Origin: Nymphaea colorata
Lineage: Eukaryota > Streptophyta > Magnoliopsida > Nymphaeales > Nymphaeaceae
Assembly (NCBI RefSeq): GCF_008831285.2
Contig: NC_045144.1
Coordinates: 3,092,268-3,156,267, forward strand
Length of the DNA stretch: 64,000 bases
Direction of reading: 5' to 3'
Shown piece after piece: positions 52,651 through 64,000 of the stretch. The position numbers were made by a program, and so were the translations under genes. Numbering within the stretch: the first letter of the stretch is position 1; each line of letters begins with the position of its first letter. The notes beneath the pieces are model-generated. The model made no database searches. It was given only the letters and a program-made list of their open reading frames with translations, and was not told the origin of the DNA.

Positions 52651-53000
52651 AGTCAATCCAAAACATGCAAAATCTAAGCAAGTAGAGAAAACAAGTATAG
52701 GAAGCTAATAGAAAATTTATTGATAATCATACTTAAAATCCAAGAAAATAATAAAAAGAAAACGAAATATGCAAAACCTAAGAAAGTAATAAATTGAGGA
52801 AAAAGTAAATAAAAAATTAAAACTAAGAAGGAAAGAAATTTAAGAAAACAAGAAATTAAACAAAGGACATTAAACATGCAAAACCTAAAAGGCAAGAAAA
52901 TGTAGAAAAGAAGTAAAAAGGGAAATTACATGGATGAAGCGTTTCTCGAGGTTTAGGTTTTTTGAATTTGAACCAAGTATAAATGGTCTAGTCACTGCCC
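52651..53000. other. AT-rich spacer
   Basis: Rich in AAGAAA/AACCTAAGAAA words and degenerately repetitive. No gene. Confidence 0.4.
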
Positions 53001-53185
53001 ACAAACCTGTCAAAAAGACTGCACCGAATCTAGAAAGTTTCGGCCAATAAGTCTTCCCCTAAGGGATATTTATAGTTGCACAAAGAAGGGGCAAAACTGT
53101 TTTACTTTAGATACATGACCAAACTTTTTGGCCTTTTAAAAACCTTTTTCGAAGGTGTAGGAAAAGCATACAGTAAATGAGTATA
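53001..53185 (-). repeat. Repeat copy 2, LTR/promoter-like, paired with 43035-43330
   Basis: Same sequence as 43035-43330 but without 97 internal bases. Keeps the minus-strand TATA-like CTATAAATA. Confidence 0.55.
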
Positions 53186-55069
53186 TTCTTTGCATTTTTT
53201 TAAAAAATGATATATCATTGCTAAGAAAATGGATTTCAATGATCAAAATGTGAGGAAATTTTGGAATTCTTGAGCGTGGTATCTTGGGCAAAATCATTCG
53301 ATTTATATGCAGTTGAAAACTTAGGTAAATGAATTATATAAATGTTATATTTGGCTATACTGCACTAGATTTAACATGTTTTTATCGAAAAAATCAAGTT
53401 CTTCACCAAGAGACTTGAGAGTACCGAGAAGAGTGCACAAACACAATGAATGAGGTGTGCATCCATCCAAGCACAATCACGGTGGCCCATTTTCTTAAAA
53501 TAGTTAATTGTGTCCATAAGCTGGGTTAACGTGTTGAACGTATTTGGTGATCACAAATTAGCATTTTTTTTAGACAAATATTAAGTAACTCCATGTTTTT
53601 TTTAGCTAGATATGTGGAGGCATCAAGAAAGCTACTTGAAATATTGGGTCATAATTTTGGTTAAGTAACGGGGCGTGTAAGCATGTATAGTCTAAGTTGT
53701 TTTGCATTAGTAATTTAACATACCACAACTGTGGTTACATATGTCCGTTCAACTAGATAGGCTGATCGACTGACTCATCCAGCCGTTTGATCAAGAGAGA
53801 TCAAACGGTCCATATTCATGCTTGACCCATTGGGTGGCGAGCATATAACAAACTTTTTTTTTTCAAAAAATGTGTGCTAAGGTTCAGATTTTCTGACCTT
53901 GGTTGATTTTACTTGATATCCATTTCCCTGATTTTGATTTTATATATGGTATGAATGCATTGAGAATCATCCTTTGGGATCTTTACAATCATTAACTCAC
54001 ATTATTTGCCTCGTACAAGTCAAAGGGTGTGGAAGGATAGCTTCAGAACTTGCTATTTCTTGTGATTTAGATCAAAATTTTGGTAGTACCGAAGTCAATA
54101 CGAGCAGCGGCTTTTGAGATGCTTTTGGTTCAAGCACGATAGCAACCAGTCAATATGTCCATGCGTTTTTTTGCGCATCTCTTTTTCCATGTTTCACACT
54201 CCAATTTAAAGGCAGCTAGACCCACCTTATATGTACTTCAAGCAAATTGAATGTTGTGTATGTCTCCTAATGGAGTTGTGGTTGGTATCTACATATTCTT
54301 GCAATATTTACAACGTTCACGCTCTTCATCAATTTTCAAATAATTTCTTCTTCATTTGAATCTCCTTCCCAGATTTATTGGATTTTTTTTTGTAAATATA
54401 TTGTTAAGATAAAATCCGTCTACAGAATAATTCATTTATAGAATAATTTTCAAAATGACTCATTTTCCATTAACAATTGTTCACTTGTTATTTTTTGTGT
54501 TCTTTCAAATCAAAATAAGAATTCACCATAATGTTCAGTTAATTTCTTGCATTATTTTCAGAATTCTGCACGTTTCCAAGCAAGCCATGTCATCCAAATC
54601 GTTGTATTATTTTTTTATAAAAATACCTAGAGAATTTTGTGTATCAAAGTTGTACAAATCAAACCCTTGTCTAGCAACCCCAAATAAAAGCATTAAGAAC
54701 AGTTGTATGTCCTATTACAAAAAGTTTTCATCACCAAAGTTTTATGTCCTTGTAGACTTTAAAAAATGGAGGTCATTTTTGAACTTTGCTACATTCAATC
54801 TCTATTAAATGGAAACCCTTATAAAAGTTGTCTTATTTTCAAAGGAGGGGTAAAATTACAAATTTTTTCCCAAAACCTTAGGGTAGGGGGAAAGAGAAAA
54901 AAAAAACTGCAATTTAGATAGAAATTGGGATTCCTCATGATTTTTAGTTAGTTTGTACTCTACATTTTTATCAATTTTTTTGCTCCAAACTTTTACGATA
55001 GCTAGTGCTACCTCTCTTTTTAGTGTAAACTACGTTGTATCTCATTCGGGATGTTTGCAACCCCCAACT
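53186..55069. other. Intergenic sequence, nothing recognised
   Basis: AT-rich. An open frame at 54455-54808 (117 codons) has low-complexity composition and no recognisable domain, so I do not call it a gene. Confidence 0.4.
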
Positions 55070-57200
55070 TTCTTTGGTTTTTGGAGTGCTTCAAAAAAAT
55101 GAGGTTTTGTTTTGAAAATAAGAGAGAAAGGGATTTACCCGTTGGTACGAGGATCGGCCGTTCCCGGCACCTTTATCGGAGGTAATCAATCCAATGGCTA
55201 TGCTATCCTTGATGCATTTTATTTTGATTTAAACATCTCTTCATTCAATATGTGGTGTAGTGTTTGAGAAAAATATTGAAAGTATGATGTTTCAAACTTT
55301 TGAAAGAGTGCTTGAAGAATTACTTGAGAATGTAAAGCATTTTGAGAAAAACTAAAATTAGGAAATCTTTATAAATATTATTTAAAAAGCTTAGGAAATC
55401 ATTTTGATGTCACGTTAGTGTTCTCTTAATACTTTAAGTAGGTTTGAGATTTTGCTCTAATTCGGTTACTACCTAGTTAGAGTTCCATTCATCTTGCTTA
55501 AGTTCTTTAGAGTTGTGCTTGTGATCATAAGTGATATTAAGTGAGTGTGAATGCATGAATGCATCTTATATGATTAGAAAAGAGTAAAGCATTCCTACCA
55601 TGACATTCATCTAATAGCATTTCTATCATAACATACATCTAAAATTTTTGTAATAAATATTTTTTATGAAAAGAGAAAAGCTTTTAAAAAGAGAATGAGG
55701 TTATAGACCATCAACCATGAACCCAATATTGGGCCATTACTTCAGTTCTAGTCTTGGTGAAGTCGGTAAATAAAAAGATCTTGAGAGAAAAATGTTCAAA
55801 AAATAGAAAAGATGAAAGATTTGATCACAAGAGAAATATAAAGAAAGAAAGAGACAAAGAGATATTAAAAATCACAAAATCAAAAATTTAAAACAAAGAA
55901 AGATACATATTAATATAGATATTTACATATACATAAATGTATATATATATGCGTATAGATACACATATGAAAGTTTGTGAAAATGAGGTTTAAATCAAAT
56001 AAAAAAGAGAAGATCGTTTTAGAAGGAGAGAGAGAGGGAGGGATTTAAAGTGGAATATACGTATATATATTCATATATACATATATGAGAGTTTGTGAAA
56101 GTATGTTAAATCATAAAAAGAGAAAGACAAAGAAAGATATTCATGTATACGTATACGTATATAACATGTATATATGTATATGTCTTCATGAGAGTTAAAA
56201 TCAACAAATGAATTAAAAATATCTGACTTTGATTTTTTATGTAGGCTGGAGGCGAACATGCGCTCATGTAAGAGTCTAACCTAAGTCTCCATGGCCGCAT
56301 TAGATAGGGTTCTCATTTTCGAAAATCTTTTGTAAAATATGACTTATATATCAACATAGAATGTTATTATTTGGTTTGTTACAAGGGATATATTTCTTCC
56401 ACTGTTGGGTATGAAAGAAAATCAAGCAACAAACGAGGCACTCGTTAAGGTTCTTAATTGGGTGATTAAGAAGGAAAGTAACCGTAATGACATAATGATG
56501 CATTTACATGTGATTAGAATTCCCGAGTTGGACAAATCTTAACCTAAAAAATCAACATAATAATGAAAAGATCCCAAACCCCAACTCATTCTTGCCATTC
56601 ATTCGTATATAAATGAAAAGATCAATCAACTATGCATGAATATTATCTTAGCACAAAGCAACATTCAAGAAAAGAGAGAACATATTCCAATCATAAAATG
56701 AAATATCATTTAATCTTCTCATGCTCTCTGTGCACTCAAGAATAGCTTCTTGACTTCAAAAAGGAGATTTGAGAGTTATCTTATATGGTCATGGGGAGAT
56801 GAAGAAGAGAGAAAATGAAGAAACCAAAACAAGGCTACATTAAAAAAAAAAGAGATAACATATTTCAATCATAAAATGAAATATTACTTCCCCTTCTCAT
56901 GCTCTCGGTGCACTCAAGAATAGCTTCTTGACTCCGAAAAGAAGATTTTAGAGCTATCTTATATGGCCATGGGAAGATGAAGAAGGAAAGAAACAATGAA
57001 AAAAATGAAAAAAATAGAGTGTGATGTTGATTACATACCTCTAATGAGAATGATTTTAGGAAAATAAATAATCTTGCTTCGAATGATCCTAGATTTACCT
57101 TGAGAAGCTCCAAGATTTTGAAAAGAATGCCTCCAAGAGATCTTTTGTGCTCTCTTAAAGAGTTGTAACTTGATGAAACTTCTTCGAAAGGTTGGATAGA
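55070..57200 (-). repeat. 2.1-kb direct repeat, unit 1
   Basis: Begins with TTTGGAGTGCTTCAAAAAAATG, CCCGTTGGTACGAGGAT and a GGCACCTTTATCGGAGG patch that recur about 2150 bp further on. Contains two sub-copies of a ~165-bp segment (about 56687-56830 and 56852-57000) with GGTGCACTCAAGAATAGC. Near its right edge the minus strand carries AAG|GTAAATC, a splice-donor-like site. Origin unknown. Confidence 0.6.
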
Positions 57201-58158
57201 AAGACTGTTTGCATCCCAAAATTTTCATTGGTTTTGGAGTGCTCCAGAAAAATGAGGTTTTGTTTTGAAATAGGAAAGAAATGGACTCACCCGTCGGTAC
57301 GAGGATTGACCGTTTCCGGCGCCTTTACCGGGGTAATCAACCCAAGGGCTATGTTTATCATTGATGCATTTCGTTTTAACTTAAACATTTTTTTTGATTC
57401 TATATGCGGTGTTGAAAAATATTGAAAGTTTGATGTTTCAAACTTTTGAAAAGATTCTTGAAGAATTGCTTGAGAATGTGAAATATTTTGGAAAAAACTA
57501 GAATTGAGAAATCTTTGTAAATATCATTGGAAAGCTTGAAAAGTCATTCTGAAATAATTTTAGTGTTCTCTTAAGACTTTAAGTAGGTTTGAGGTTTTGC
57601 TCTAATTCGGTTACCACCTAGTTATAGTTCCATCTCATCTTGCTTAAGTTCTTTTGGAGATGTGATTGTGCTCACAAGTGATGTTAAGTGAATGTGAATG
57701 CATGAATGCATTGATCCTATATGATTAAAAGAGAAATCATTCATTCCTACCACAACATTCATCTAATGGCATTCCTACCATAACATACATCTAAGATTCT
57801 TGTTATTGTAAATATCATATATATGAAGGAAATGTTCTTGAAAATGGATTGAGATTGTAGACCATCAAGTATGATTCCAATATTGGGTCATTACTTGGTT
57901 TGTAGTCTTGATGAAGTCGGCAAATGAAAAATTAAAATATTTAATGGTTAGATATTGAAAGAATGAAAAAGATGAAAGACTACATCCCAAGAGAGATATA
58001 GAGAAAGTGAAAGAGATCTTCAAAATCATAAAATCATATGTTTTGAAAGAAAAACATACATATTTGTATATATACATGAAAGCTTATGAAAGTGATGTTT
58101 ATATCAAGTAGAGAAGAGATGATCATTTTAAAAAGGAAAAGATAGATTTTAAAATAGA

Positions 58159-58192
<34 letters not shown>

Positions 58193-59340
58193 GTATATGA
58201 GAGTTTGTAAAATGATATGTTAAATCATAAAAAGAGAATGACAAATAAAGATATTCATGTGCACGCATACATATATGACATGTATATATGCATATCATAA
58301 ATATGAAAATCAAGAAATAAATTAAAAATAGCCGACTTCAATTTTTTATGTAGGCCGGAAGGGAACTTGGGTTCATGCAAGAACTTAAGTTAAATCTACA
58401 AGGCCATATTAGAAGGTTTCTTTCGAAAATGTTTTGGAAAATATGATTTATATAAACATAGAATATTGTTATTCAATTGGTTGCAAGGGAATATGTTTCT
58501 TCCATCATTGGGTATGAAAGAAGCTCAAACCACATGATAAAGTGTTCATTAGGGTTTCTAATTAGATGATTAAAAAGAAACTAACGTGAAATGATATGAA
58601 AATGCACTTTAACATGCACAAATTCGTGAAGGTTCTTCCCGAGTTGGACAAGTCCCAACCTCAAAAATCACAAGAAGAAATCCCAACCCCAAACACTCAC
58701 TCTCATCGAGCATTGGGTCATATAAATGGAATATTAGAATATCATGCATGAGCATCATTTCAAGCATGAATGATGAATGAAGACAATATATCAATTATAT
58801 TTTTGGAGGTAAATGAAGATATGGATTTTCTTCCGTCTTGCTCATACTCCCGGTGCACTCAAGAGTAGCTCTTGATTCCGAATCATTTGAGCTATCTTGC
58901 ATGGCCAAGGGGAGACGGAAAGAGGAAAAGGAAGATATGAAAATGAAAGATTGCATGATTTAAACATGAAAATGAAAAATCATCTCTTCTTTTCATTGCT
59001 CCCGGTGCACTTGAGCATAGCCTCTTGACTCTAAAAATAGAGATTGAGGGTTATTTCATATGGCCATGGGGAGAGGAAGAAGAGAGAAAACGAGGAAATG
59101 AAAATGGAGGTTTACATACCTCGGATATGAATGATATTGAAAATACCATGGAGAGAAGAGAAAATGAAAATAGAAATAGAGGAAGATTAAATACCTCGAA
59201 TGTGATTGATATTGGAAACAATCTCTATTTTATTGAATGATCTTGGACTTACCTTGAATGAAGCTCTCAAGATGTTGAAGATGAAGAGAAATGGAAAGAG
59301 GAAGAGGGAGAGAGAAAGAACTCAAGAGAAACCCTAAGTT
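57201..59340 (-). repeat. 2.1-kb direct repeat, unit 2, with donor-like site
   Basis: Second unit, diverged by base changes and small indels; matching offsets are 2106-2155 bp. It includes the same sub-copies (about 58800-58920 and 58990-59090). At 59240-59260 the minus strand reads TTCAAG|GTAAGTCC, a near-perfect splice donor. A TATA-like CTATAAATAC lies about 150 bp upstream in that orientation, near 59410. Confidence 0.6.
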
Positions 59341-59427
59341 TTCAAGTGAGAATATTTTAGGGTTTCTCCCAAGGCTAACTCTTGCCCAAGAGGGGGGAAG
59401 TATGAGGTATTTATAGAGGATTTTGGA

Positions 59428-59690
59428 GCCAAAATTCGAAATTCGAATTTAAGAGGGAGAACTTTTAAGAGCCAAAATTCGAAATTCAAATTCAAGATTT
59501 GAATTCAAGAGGAAAGAGTTTTAGAGCCAAAATTCAAAATTCGAATTTAGGATTTGAATTCAAGAGGGAAGAGTTTTAGAGCTAAAATTTGAAATTTGAA
59601 TTCAAGGTTTGAATCCAAGAGGAAGGAGTTTTGGAGCCAAAATTCAAAATTTGAATTCGGCTTTGGAATTTGAGTTTGGAATTCTCGATT
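59428..59690. repeat. 55-bp minisatellite, about 4.5 units
   Basis: Units start with GAGCCAAAATTC at about 59428, 59470, 59524, 59579 (GAGCTAAAATTT) and 59634 and end in AAGAGGGAAGAGTTTTA. The first unit is shorter. The units are rich in AAATTCGAATTT-type palindromes. Confidence 0.85.
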
Positions 59691-60770
59691 TGGATCTAAA
59701 CTTGGATTTTGGATCTAAATTTGGATTTAAAATTTATTTTAAAAATAATAGGACCAAAATTTTAATAGCCCCCTTTTTTTGAAAAATTTGGGGGTGATTA
59801 CAAAGACGAATGAGAAAGAAAGAGGAAGAGGGAAATTTTCAAGTGAAGAGACATTAGAAATCCCCTAAGGATTAGGCCATGCTCAAGAGGGAGGATCGTG
59901 GGGGTATTTACAGAGACTTTTAGAGCCAAAATTGAAATTTTGATTTTTTTATATAACAAGAATTTATACGAATTTCAAGTATTTTTGAATAATTTAATTT
60001 TCTTAAAATAAGTTTGACTAAGTGGGATTGGCCACTAGCCCTGCAAACACCCATTTGGGGTGTGGGCAGGGTTTTTGCCTACCCAAAATACCAAAACTGC
60101 CCTCTAATGGACAATTTTTAATTAAAATGGGGACCTGTGGCGCGCCTGTGCCGATTCGGCACCTCAGTGCGCATGCGCAGCTGAGATTGGTTGCGCAGCA
60201 AGTGCTGTCATGCTACAACGTGTCAGAAGCTGGCGCCTCGCCTGACGCGAGCAGCGCCGTGCGCCCCATTGCCACCCGCATGCATAAGCACACACGAGCG
60301 ATCATGCACAAGCGCTAGGCCTCACGCGCGGAGGTCAATTTTTTTTTAAATAAGATAAAATAAAATAAAATGAAACAAATAAAACTGTTTGAAAAAACGT
60401 AAAATCTTTTTTTGTTATAAATGGGTGGGTGACTCCATTTTGAGTGACGCTCGTTTTGAATTCAAATTCGCTTCAATTGGTCGCCGAAGTGTTCTAGCGA
60501 GTGGGTTAATGCTCAAAAACGTATTTTTGGTGTGAGGACAGAGCATAAAACAAACAGATGATTTGTGCACATGTGTGACACTCATAGAACGAGACTGTCG
60601 TTTTGAACGCGATTTTGGATTTTGAATTTGAAATGCTTGATTTGGATCTAGACTTAGGTTTAGAAATTCATTTTAGATCAAATAGTCACAAATTTTTTTT
60701 GGGTCTAAAATTTAAATCCAAATAATAAAATAGTAGTTTTTTTGAAAAATTTGGGGTGATAACATTGTCG
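59690..60770. repeat. Paired direct repeats around a GC-rich patch; TGTWATCACC ends
   Basis: The sequence around 59680-59801 recurs diverged at 60630-60765. On the minus strand both begin TGTAATCACCCCCAAA or TGTTATCACCCCAAA, as an LTR start might. 59815-59945 also recurs from 59290-59440. Between them 60120-60330 is strikingly GC-rich (GGCGCGCCTG, GCGCATGCGCAG). These may be remains of stacked or partial LTRs, but I could not define a complete element. Confidence 0.4.
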
Positions 60771-63470
60771 CATTATTTTTGTTTGAGTGTTTATGGCAAA
60801 ATTTGAGTGTATCATAAAACCAATCTTGACATTGCGTTATCGGACGATTTCCTGTCTCATTGCCTACTGACTCCTTGTAAAGGCATTGTTATTTCATTCA
60901 CGTATGAAAATCCTGTTGTTTTTTACAATAATCTTTCATGTCTGACTAGTTATCACATCACGTCGTTATAAACATGTTTTCATATTAATTTATCATAAAC
61001 AAATCCATACAATGTCGTTGTCATATTATTTATGTCCAAATGCTTATCACGTCCTTGTAAACACGATTTTATTTGAGCGGAGTATAAAACCAATCATAAC
61101 GTTGAGTTATTGCACGATTTGTTGTCAGATTACGCCTCCTTGTAAAGGCATTGTTATTTCATTCTTGTATAAAAAACAGTTAGTTATCATTACCTAAACT
61201 GCTTGACTGGTTATCACCTTGCCTCCTTGTAAGTGCAATTTAATGCTAACCTATCATAAAACCAGTCAGTACGATTGCTTATTACGCCCTTATAAAAATA
61301 ACTTTTTTAGTGTATCGTAAGACCAATCCTAACATTGCATTATCACACGATTTGTTGTCTGATTACCTATCACCTCATTGTAAAGGCGGTGTTATTTCAT
61401 TCTCTTACAAAAGTCCTACCGTTTATTATCGTAATCTATCCTTTCCGATTGGTTATTGCCTTGCTTCGTTGTAAACACATTTTTATGTTAATCTATCATA
61501 AAACCAATCCATATGATGTCATTGTTATATTATTTTTGTTTGAGTGTTTCTCGTGTCTTTGTAAACATGATTTTATTTGACTGCATCATAAAACCCATCC
61601 TCGTAAAACCCATCCCGACGTTGTGTTATTGCACAATTTGTTGTTCGATTAGCTTCACCTCCTTGTAAAGGCATGGTTATTTCATTCATAGAAAATTTTT
61701 TTTGTCTATTATCGTAATTTGTCCTATCCGACTGGTTTATTACTTTGCCTCCTTGTAAGCATGTTTTTATGTTAATGTACCGTAAAACCAGTCCATGCGA
61801 CATCTTTGTCATATGTCTAAGTGCTTATTGCATCATTGTAAACATGATTTTATTTGAGTGTATCATAAAACTAATCCTGGCATTACATTGACACATGATT
61901 TCTTGTCCGATTACCTATGACCTCTTTTTAAAGGTGTCGTTATTTCATTCTTGTACAAAAATCTTATCGTTTATTATTGCAATTTGTCCCATCTAATTGG
62001 TTATCACCTTGTCTCCTTGTAAGCGTGTTTTTATGTTAATCTATCATAAAACTAGTCCATATGATATTGTTGTTGTATTATTATTGTCTGAATGCATATG
62101 GCATCCTTATAAACAGGATTTTATTTGAGTGTATCACAAAACCAATCCTGACATTTCATTATCTCATGATTTGTTGTTTGATTACCTATTGCCTCCTTAT
62201 AAAGGCATTATTTTATTCTCATGCAAAAATTTGCCATTAATTTTCATAATTTGTCCTCTCTTACTTGTTATCACATTGCCTCCTTGTAACCACATCTTAA
62301 TGTTGATCTACCGTAAAACCAGTCCATACGATGTCTTTGTCGCATTATTTTTGTTTGATTGATTAAACATGATGTTATTTGAATGTATCATAGAACCAAT
62401 TTTGATGTTGCATTATTGCACAATTTGTTGTCTGATTACCGATCTTCTCCTTGTAAAGGTGTTATTTCATTCTCGTACAAAAATCCTACTATTTATTATC
62501 GTAATATGTCATGTTCGACTAGTTATCACCTCACCTCCTTGTAATCACGTTTTTATGTTAATCTATTGTAAAACCAATTGATATGATGCCGTTGTCACAT
62601 TATTTTTGTCTAAGTGCTTAGGGAATCCTTGTAAATATGATTTTATTTGAGTGTATCATAAAACCAATCTTGATGTTGCACTTATCGCACGATTTTTTTG
62701 TCTAGTTACCTATCGCCTCTATGTAAAGGCATTATTATTTCATTCTCATACAAAAATCCTACCATTTATTATTGTAGTCTGTCCTGTCCGACTAGTTATC
62801 ACCTCACCTTCTTGTAATGTGTTTTTATTTTAATCTATCATAAAACCAATCCATACGATGTCGTTGTTGCATTATTTTTGTCCAAGTGCTATCGCGTCAT
62901 TGTAAACACAATTTTATTTGAGTATATCATAAAACCAATCCTGGCATTATGTTGTTGCACGATTTGTTATCTGATTACATATTGCCACCTTGTATAGGCG
63001 TTGTTATTTCATTCTTGTTTAAAAATCTTGTTGTTTATTATCGTAATCTATCATGTCCGACTAGTTATCGCCTCGCCTATTTATAAGTACATTTTTATGT
63101 TGATATATCGTAAAACCAGTCCATACAATGTTGTTGTTGCATTATTTTTGTCTGAATGCTTATCGCATCATTTTAAACATGATTTTGTTTGGGTGTATCG
63201 TAAAACCAATCCTTACGTTTCATTATCGCATGATTTGTTGTCTGATTGCCTATCGCCTCTTTGTGAAGGCAATGTTATTTCATTCTCGTGCAAAAAACTT
63301 GTCGATTATTACCATAATCTGTCATGTCCGACTGGTTATCGCCTCACCTCCTTGCAAGCGCATTTTTATGTTAATCTATTGTAAAACTGGTTCCTACAAT
63401 TTCATTGTCGCATTATTTTTGTCTGAGCACAAATAGTAAACTTGCAAACACGATTTTGTTTGAGTGTATT
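60760..63470. repeat. Satellite-like array: about 10 units of ~265 bp, each three ~88-bp monomers
   Basis: The anchor (GATGTCGTTG)..CATTATTTTTGTCT recurs at about 61011, 61515, 61796, 62061, 62330, 62585, 62858, 63127 and 63398, with one degenerate copy near 61275; mean spacing is 265 bp. Inside each unit three related monomers alternate: one with CACGTTTTTATGTTAATC, one with CACGATTTTATTTGAGTG and one with GGCATTGTTATTTCATTC. All three follow CCTTGTAA and end in a GTCTGA/GTCCGACT-like word. Open frames here are by-products of the repeat. Confidence 0.9.
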
Positions 63471-64000
63471 GCATTGTTATTGTAAATGCTTTCTACTCTA
63501 CATTGTTCATGTCAGTGGTTTTCTTCTTCTTCATTTGGTTTGTCCTTCTTAGTGTGGCCTGTGATGTAACGTACTCCACCAAGTCGTCATGTGGCTATTT
63601 TCTGAGATGTGATATACTATCCTATGAAAAGACAGTTTGCTGTCATTGTAGATTACTTATGTGTATTTGATGACAAAAACGCCACAATCGTAGATTGTTT
63701 TGGCAGGAAGCTTCCTTTTTTATGGAAAAAGTGCCAATGAATCATGTTGATTCTCCACTGAATCATGATAGTCATTTATTGGCTCAATTACCAACTTTGC
63801 TTGACTCAGGTCATGCATAATTTTTTTTGCCTCAACACCCATAATATACCTTTCTCCCTGTTTTATTAAATTATCATTTATTCCAAATTGAATATCAATC
63901 TTTGTTTTACTCAAGTATACTTCATTTTCAATCATCGGACATGTAATTCAAACATTATGTATTTCTTATACCCTACTTGAGGTCTACTATTCTCAAAGTT
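63471..64000. other. Unique sequence after the satellite array
   Basis: No recognised gene. A minus-strand open frame at 63935-63720 (71 codons, containing KIDIQFGINDNLIKQGERY and AKKIMHDLSQAKLVIEPIND) has balanced, protein-like composition and could be a last exon of a gene lying to the right, but I do not recognise it. Confidence 0.3.

Noticed and set aside
54455-54808. 117-codon plus-strand open frame
   Set aside because: Low-complexity Phe/Lys/Ser composition in AT-rich DNA and no recognisable domain or splice context.
60022-60318. 98-codon plus-strand frame in the GC-rich patch
   Set aside because: High GC removes stop codons by chance; no domain, and the patch lies between LTR-like repeats.
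61012-63436. Family of similar plus-strand open frames of 60-130 codons, each with a MLIYCKTN or ICCLIT-like block
   Set aside because: They recur because the DNA is a tandem satellite; frames shift between units and no start context or codon preference is kept.

Overview
The window is nuclear DNA of a flowering plant, or at least a seed plant. The evidence is canonical GT..AG introns up to 15 kb, plant-type Ty1/copia retrotransposons primed by initiator tRNA-Met, hAT (DUF659-type) elements with 8-bp target duplications, and low-GC intergenic DNA. The species cannot be told from the sequence.

1-40 kb holds one gene on the plus strand, truncated only at its 5' end. It encodes a DEAH-box pre-mRNA-splicing RNA helicase of the Prp2/DHX16 (plant DEAH1/ESP3-like) type. 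I placed 26 exons between 44 and 39939. All join in frame through GT..AG introns and give about 1016 residues ending at a TGA, with every helicase motif intact. The missing N-terminus is roughly 35-40 residues.

The introns are packed with transposable elements. Intron 1 has a 498-bp hAT-type MITE. Intron 9 (7.8 kb) has a PIF-like MITE, a dead hAT transposase, AT-rich repeats and a long (AT)n run. Intron 12 has a 1.2-kb hAT-type element carrying what looks like a captured gene fragment. Intron 16 (15.2 kb) is almost wholly two hAT elements sitting side by side at one target site, each hit by a copia element (19317-24542 and 28220-33444). The second hAT carries a decayed transposase gene that is also split by a 903-bp MITE of another hAT family. 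Without these insertions intron 16 would be about 390 bp. Just before exon 20 there is an exact 210-bp tandem duplication that copies the splice acceptor and the start of the exon.

40-64 kb contains no intact gene that I can recognise. It holds a copia protease fragment (42.6-43.0 kb), several tandem repeats, and two copies of a tail-to-tail pair of decayed membrane-protein-like gene copies (47.9-52.6 kb). It also has a duplicated 2.1-kb block whose minus strand carries TATA-like and splice-donor-like signals (55.1-59.3 kb), a 55-bp minisatellite, a short GC-rich patch, and a satellite array of about 265-bp units, each made of three diverged ~88-bp monomers (60.8-63.5 kb).

The only gene clearly under selection is the helicase. 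The rest is transposon and repeat history. Identities and edges were worked out by reading, not by alignment software, so approximate edges are given as such.
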